Shown piece after piece: positions 6,001 to 8,656 of a stretch of DNA of 8,656 bases. The notes beneath the pieces were generated by a model. That model ran no database searches, was not told the DNA's origin, and saw only the letters and a program-made list of their open reading frames with translations. Source of the DNA: Spirochaetota bacterium (GTDB lineage Bacteria > Spirochaetota > Spirochaetia > Treponematales > UBA12059). Positions within the stretch are counted from its first letter, which is position 1. Each line of letters begins with the position of its first letter. The stretch is taken from NCBI GenBank assembly GCA_022709445.1, contig JAKLIU010000072.1, positions 1 through 8,656 of the forward strand, written 5' to 3'. Made by a program: the position numbers and the translations under genes.

Positions 6001-6032
6001 CCGGCTGCTCCCGCCGCGGGGCGGGAGCCCGG
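6001..6032 (-). promoter_or_regulatory. Strong intercistronic hairpin between bamA and skp
   Basis: On the minus strand GCTCCCGCC (6028-6020) pairs perfectly with GGCGGGAGC (6015-6007) around a 4-nt loop. CCGG at 6032-6029 and 6004-6001 can extend the stem past a 2-nt bulge. It starts 4 nt after the bamA stop and has no following U-tract, so it is probably not a strong intrinsic terminator. A plausible role is to stabilise the upstream bamA message or set the skp:bamA ratio; this is inference. Confidence 0.6.
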
Positions 6033-6036
6033 TGTC

Positions 6037-8538
6037 TCAATTGAGGGGCTGGGTGATGCTGAGCACGAAATCCCAGTTCCCGCTTGGGTCGGCCGACTGG
6101 AGGCCGTCCGAACCGGCGTAGAAACGCTTGGCGAAATACAGCCGGAAGGGGAACTGCGGGATGGTGAACCTGAGGCCCAGGCCCGCGCTGAAGGCGAAGT
6201 TGGACGCCCCCAGGGAGGACCAGGAACCGGCGGTTCCGGCCCCGGTCTCCTCTACCACCGCCCGGACGTCCACCAGCCCGGTTTCGGTGGCCAGGGCCGC
6301 GGCGTCCAGGAAGGCGTCGAAGGACAGGACGCCAGGGACCACCGGCAGGCGCAGTTCCAGCCAGTTCTCCCAGAGCGAGGTGCCCCGCAGGTAGCCCAGC
6401 TGCTGGCCCCAGCCGCGGCCGACGAAGGTTCCGTCGATGCGCAGGAGCTCGTAGTCCGAGGCCACCGGCTCGGCTTCCCCGAACCAGGGCATCATGGCGG
6501 TGAAGCCGGAGTGCGCGGCCAGCACCAGCTTGAGCGACCAGGAGCTGAAGACCGGGGCGTCGACCAGGGTCAGGTAGCCTTCCACCTTGGTGTCGGAACG
6601 GACGAAGCGGGAAAGCTCCGCGGGCAGGAAGCCGGTCAGCGAGAGGCGCTGGCTGGCGAAGTAGCCGTTGGAGGGGTCGTACCAGAGGTCCAGCCCGTTG
6701 AGGTAGGTCTTGGCGTACACGGTATTGGACAGGAGCCACGCGTTCAGGTTGTCCGAGATGGTGCTGTCCAGGGGGTTGAAGAGCGAATCGTCGTAGGTCT
6801 TGTCGGTGAGGCCGACGATGTAGCCGCCGCCCAGGCCCAGGTCGCCGACCGGGGTCTTGAAGGTGTAGCCGCTGGACAGCCCCAGGCTGAAGGTCCAGGT
6901 GTCGTAGTCCATGAGGCTGTCGCCGGGTATGACGCGGCCGGCGGCCTCGTAGTCCTCCCAGCTGGCGTAGGGATCGGGCACGCCGTCGAGGTTCCCGTCC
7001 TGGGCGGCCGTCAGACCGGCGTGCTTGAAGGAGAAGTCGACGCCGCCCGACCAGCGCTGGCCCATGAGCCAGCCTTCGCGGAAGCCGAGGGTCAGGTCCT
7101 GGGTGTCGGGGGAAATGTTCACGCCCACCGAGAGCGTCTGCCCGCGGCCGAGGAAGTTCTTGTCGTTCCACTTGACCAGGCCCACGAGCGGGAAGGAATC
7201 GGCGTCGCCGCCGGGCACGTAGGACATGCCGAACTGGATGTCCGCGGTGCTCTGCTCCTCCACGTTGATCACCAGGTCCACGTACGGCTCCTCCGAACCC
7301 TGCTCGTAGGACGGGGCGATCGACGAGAAGTACTGGAGCGCGTAGAGGTTGCGCAGTCCTTCCATGATCCTGGCCTTGGAGAACACGTCGCCGCTCCGTA
7401 TGGGAACCTCGCGGCGGAGCACGTGCTCCAGGGTCTTGACGTTGCCGCGGAAGATGACGTCCTCGATGAGGGCCTGCTGGCGCTCGGTGACGATGATGCG
7501 GAAGGCGATGGTCCCGCGCTCCTCGTCCCTGGACTCCGCCAGGTCGAAGCCGTTGTAGATGTAGCCGTTGTCGAAGTAGAGGTCGGCGACGCGGGACTGG
7601 TCCTGCATGAGCCGCTCGTAGTTGAGCACGGCGCCCGGCTTCTGTCGGACCAGGGCGGCCAGGGTCTCGGTGGTGAACACCTCGTTGCCCTGGAAGTCCA
7701 TGCCGCCATACAGGTACTTGCGCCCCTCCTCCACCACGAAGGTGAGCGTCAGGAGGCGGACCCCGGATTCCGACAGCGCGACATCGCGGCGCACGTCGGT
7801 CACGGCGGCGTCTATGAAGCCGCGCTTCTTGTAGTACAGCTCGACGGCCTGGCGGCTCTCCTCGAGCTTGGTCTCGCTGAACTGGCCGGACTGGAAGAGG
7901 GCCTTCTCCTTGAGCGACATCTCGCCCTTGAGCGAGGACGCCGACAGGGACTCCGCGCCCTCGAACAGGATTGCGTCGACCACGTTCCGGGAGCCTTCCT
8001 GCACGGCGAAGACCACCTCGAAATTGCCGTCCGGCCTGGCGTCGGCCCTGGCGGACACCGTGGCGTCCGGGAAGCCCTTCTGCTGGTACAGCTGGCGTAT
8101 CGCTATCTCGTCCAGGCGCAGGCGCGAGGCGTTGAAGATGGTGCGGGACTTGGTCGAAAGCACGTCGAGGATCTCCGAGCTCCGCAGCCCGCTGTTGCCC
8201 TCGATGCGGACCGCCGCGACGGACGGGCTCTCCTTGAGCCGGAATACGACGATGACCGCCGAGTAGGAAGCGTCCGCGGGCACCGCCTCCGGCGAGATCT
8301 CCGCGAAGTAATCCAATCCGTACATCCTGGCGAGGAGGGCCAGCCACAGTTCCTCGGTGAAGACCTTGCCCCGGAACTCCTTCACGATGGGATCGAGGTC
8401 GGCGTCCGCGACCACCACGGTGCCTTCGAAGCGGATATCCTTGATGACCTTCCCCAGGTACCAGTCGGGGGCCGCCTGGGCGGCGGCGAAGGACAGGGCG
8501 AGCAGGAGGAACGCGCTCAGCGCGAAGAAGCGTCTCAT
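6037..8538 (-). CDS. bamA: Outer membrane protein assembly factor BamA
   Basis: BamA is the core of the BAM machine that folds beta-barrel proteins into the outer membrane. From the ATG at 8538 the product is 833 residues. A signal peptide (residues 1 to about 22, ending AAAQA) is followed by five POTRA repeats at roughly 30-104, 105-182, 183-272, 273-353 and 354-429. Repeated features include VAAVRIEGNSGLRSSEIL, GGMDFQGNEVFTTETL and IEDVIFRGNVKTLEHVL. The barrel (430-833) has FGMSYVPGGD near its start and FLGRGQTLSVGV. The lid-loop motif, usually (V/I)RG(F/Y), appears as VGRGWG near residue 707. The chain ends in TQPLN, not in the aromatic residue typical of barrel C-termini. The start is set by AGGAAGG 8 nt upstream; an ATG at 8556 is the alternative. 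Flanked by skp and a possible tamB, it belongs to an envelope-biogenesis operon. Confidence 0.96.
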   Translation of the reverse strand: MRRFFALSAFLLLALSFAAAQAAPDWYLGKVIKDIRFEGTVVVADADLDPIVKEFRGKVFTEELWLALLARMYGLDYFAEISPEAVPADASYSAVIVVFRLKESPSVAAVRIEGNSGLRSSEILDVLSTKSRTIFNASRLRLDEIAIRQLYQQKGFPDATVSARADARPDGNFEVVFAVQEGSRNVVDAILFEGAESLSASSLKGEMSLKEKALFQSGQFSETKLEESRQAVELYYKKRGFIDAAVTDVRRDVALSESGVRLLTLTFVVEEGRKYLYGGMDFQGNEVFTTETLAALVRQKPGAVLNYERLMQDQSRVADLYFDNGYIYNGFDLAESRDEERGTIAFRIIVTERQQALIEDVIFRGNVKTLEHVLRREVPIRSGDVFSKARIMEGLRNLYALQYFSSIAPSYEQGSEEPYVDLVINVEEQSTADIQFGMSYVPGGDADSFPLVGLVKWNDKNFLGRGQTLSVGVNISPDTQDLTLGFREGWLMGQRWSGGVDFSFKHAGLTAAQDGNLDGVPDPYASWEDYEAAGRVIPGDSLMDYDTWTFSLGLSSGYTFKTPVGDLGLGGGYIVGLTDKTYDDSLFNPLDSTISDNLNAWLLSNTVYAKTYLNGLDLWYDPSNGYFASQRLSLTGFLPAELSRFVRSDTKVEGYLTLVDAPVFSSWSLKLVLAAHSGFTAMMPWFGEAEPVASDYELLRIDGTFVGRGWGQQLGYLRGTSLWENWLELRLPVVPGVLSFDAFLDAAALATETGLVDVRAVVEETGAGTAGSWSSLGASNFAFSAGLGLRFTIPQFPFRLYFAKRFYAGSDGLQSADPSGNWDFVLSITQPLN

Positions 8539-8546
8539 AATGGTTG

Positions 8547-8553
8547 CCTTCCT
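8547..8553 (-). promoter_or_regulatory. bamA ribosome binding site
   Basis: AGGAAGG on the minus strand lies 8 nt before the ATG at 8538. The competing in-frame ATG at 8556 lies upstream of this site, and its nearest GGAG is 12 nt away, so 8538 is the better start. The site begins at the last base of the upstream gene's stop codon, which would favour translational coupling. Confidence 0.7.
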
Positions 8554-8656
8554 CATTTAAGGGGGATACTCCAAAATAGCGAAAAGGTTTGATCGGTTAC
8601 GAACAAAGTGTCCGGATGCTCGGGCCGGAAGCTCCACGACAGCAGGAAATGGGGGG
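8553..8656 (-). CDS. C-terminal end of an upstream gene, possibly TamB-like (5' part outside window)
   Basis: One minus-strand frame is open from the window edge to a TGA at 8555-8553, giving 33 residues that include FLLSWSFRPEHPDTLFV and end in SIPLK. The alternating hydrophobic/polar pattern looks like closing beta strands. This frame has a higher third-position GC content than the competing frame, which stays open to a TAA just before 8556. In Treponema the gene before bamA encodes a TamB (DUF490) protein, as far as I recall, and a beta-rich C-terminal end would fit. The fragment is too short to identify by sequence. Its stop lies 14 nt before the bamA ATG, so the two are probably co-transcribed. 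I see no good promoter for bamA in this stretch. Confidence 0.45.
   Translation of the reverse strand, partial: PHFLLSWSFRPEHPDTLFVTDQTFSLFWSIPLK

Noticed and set aside
5198..8347. A 1049-codon minus-strand open frame across skp and bamA
   Set aside because: Arg/Gly/Pro-rich shadow frame of two well-identified genes.
6511..8592. A 693-codon plus-strand open frame antisense to bamA
   Set aside because: It mirrors the bamA codons (Val/Leu/Gly/Glu-rich); no family features and no supporting ribosome site.
8561..8656. A promoter for bamA in the AT-richer stretch (TATTTT near 8573)
   Set aside because: No -35 at suitable spacing, and the stretch looks like the coding tail of an upstream gene.
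1..8656. Mobile elements, CRISPR arrays, tRNA/rRNA genes, riboswitches
   Set aside because: No transposase, regularly spaced repeats, cloverleaf or known riboswitch core was seen; coding density is near complete with conserved genes.

Overview
The window is GC-rich chromosomal DNA carrying core housekeeping genes, nearly all on the minus strand. Read 5'->3' along that strand, the order is: the end of a gene that may be tamB, then bamA, skp (ompH), mutS, comF, rimP and nusA. One STAS-domain gene lies on the plus strand between skp and mutS. From memory, a tamB-like/bamA/skp/mutS order is also found in Treponema. With the protein style, this suggests a high-GC spirochaete of the Spirochaetaceae/Treponemataceae type; this assignment is inference. 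No mobile element, CRISPR array, tRNA or rRNA was seen.

Layout by coordinate. (1) 1-1478: nusA (cut by the window edge) and rimP form a transcription/translation operon. It has a sigma70-type promoter at 1422-1451 and a weak intrinsic terminator at 1362-1390, inside its own leader and only 6 nt before the rimP start codon. (2) 1479-4841: mutS then comF, 24 nt apart and co-oriented. The mutS promoter lies so close to its ATG that the mRNA would be nearly leaderless. (3) 4842-4863: a 22-bp divergent spacer with a perfect dyad, separating mutS from the STAS gene (4864-5397, plus). (4) 5398-5440: a tandem-repeated GC hairpin where the STAS gene and skp converge. (5) 5431-8656: skp, bamA and the tail of an upstream gene. 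These form an outer-membrane biogenesis operon with a strong hairpin between bamA and skp.

How the genes work together: BamA inserts beta-barrel proteins into the outer membrane, Skp chaperones their precursors through the periplasm, and TamB-like proteins also serve the envelope. MutS starts DNA mismatch repair, and ComF-family proteins are linked to DNA uptake. RimP matures the 30S subunit, and NusA controls pausing, termination and antitermination. The STAS protein is a probable anti-sigma antagonist or related phospho-switch with no visible partner here.

I see no novel multi-gene system. The points most worth following up are regulatory: the rimP-nusA leader terminator (possible NusA autoregulation), the compact mutS/STAS divergent promoter, and a C8 tract in mutS.
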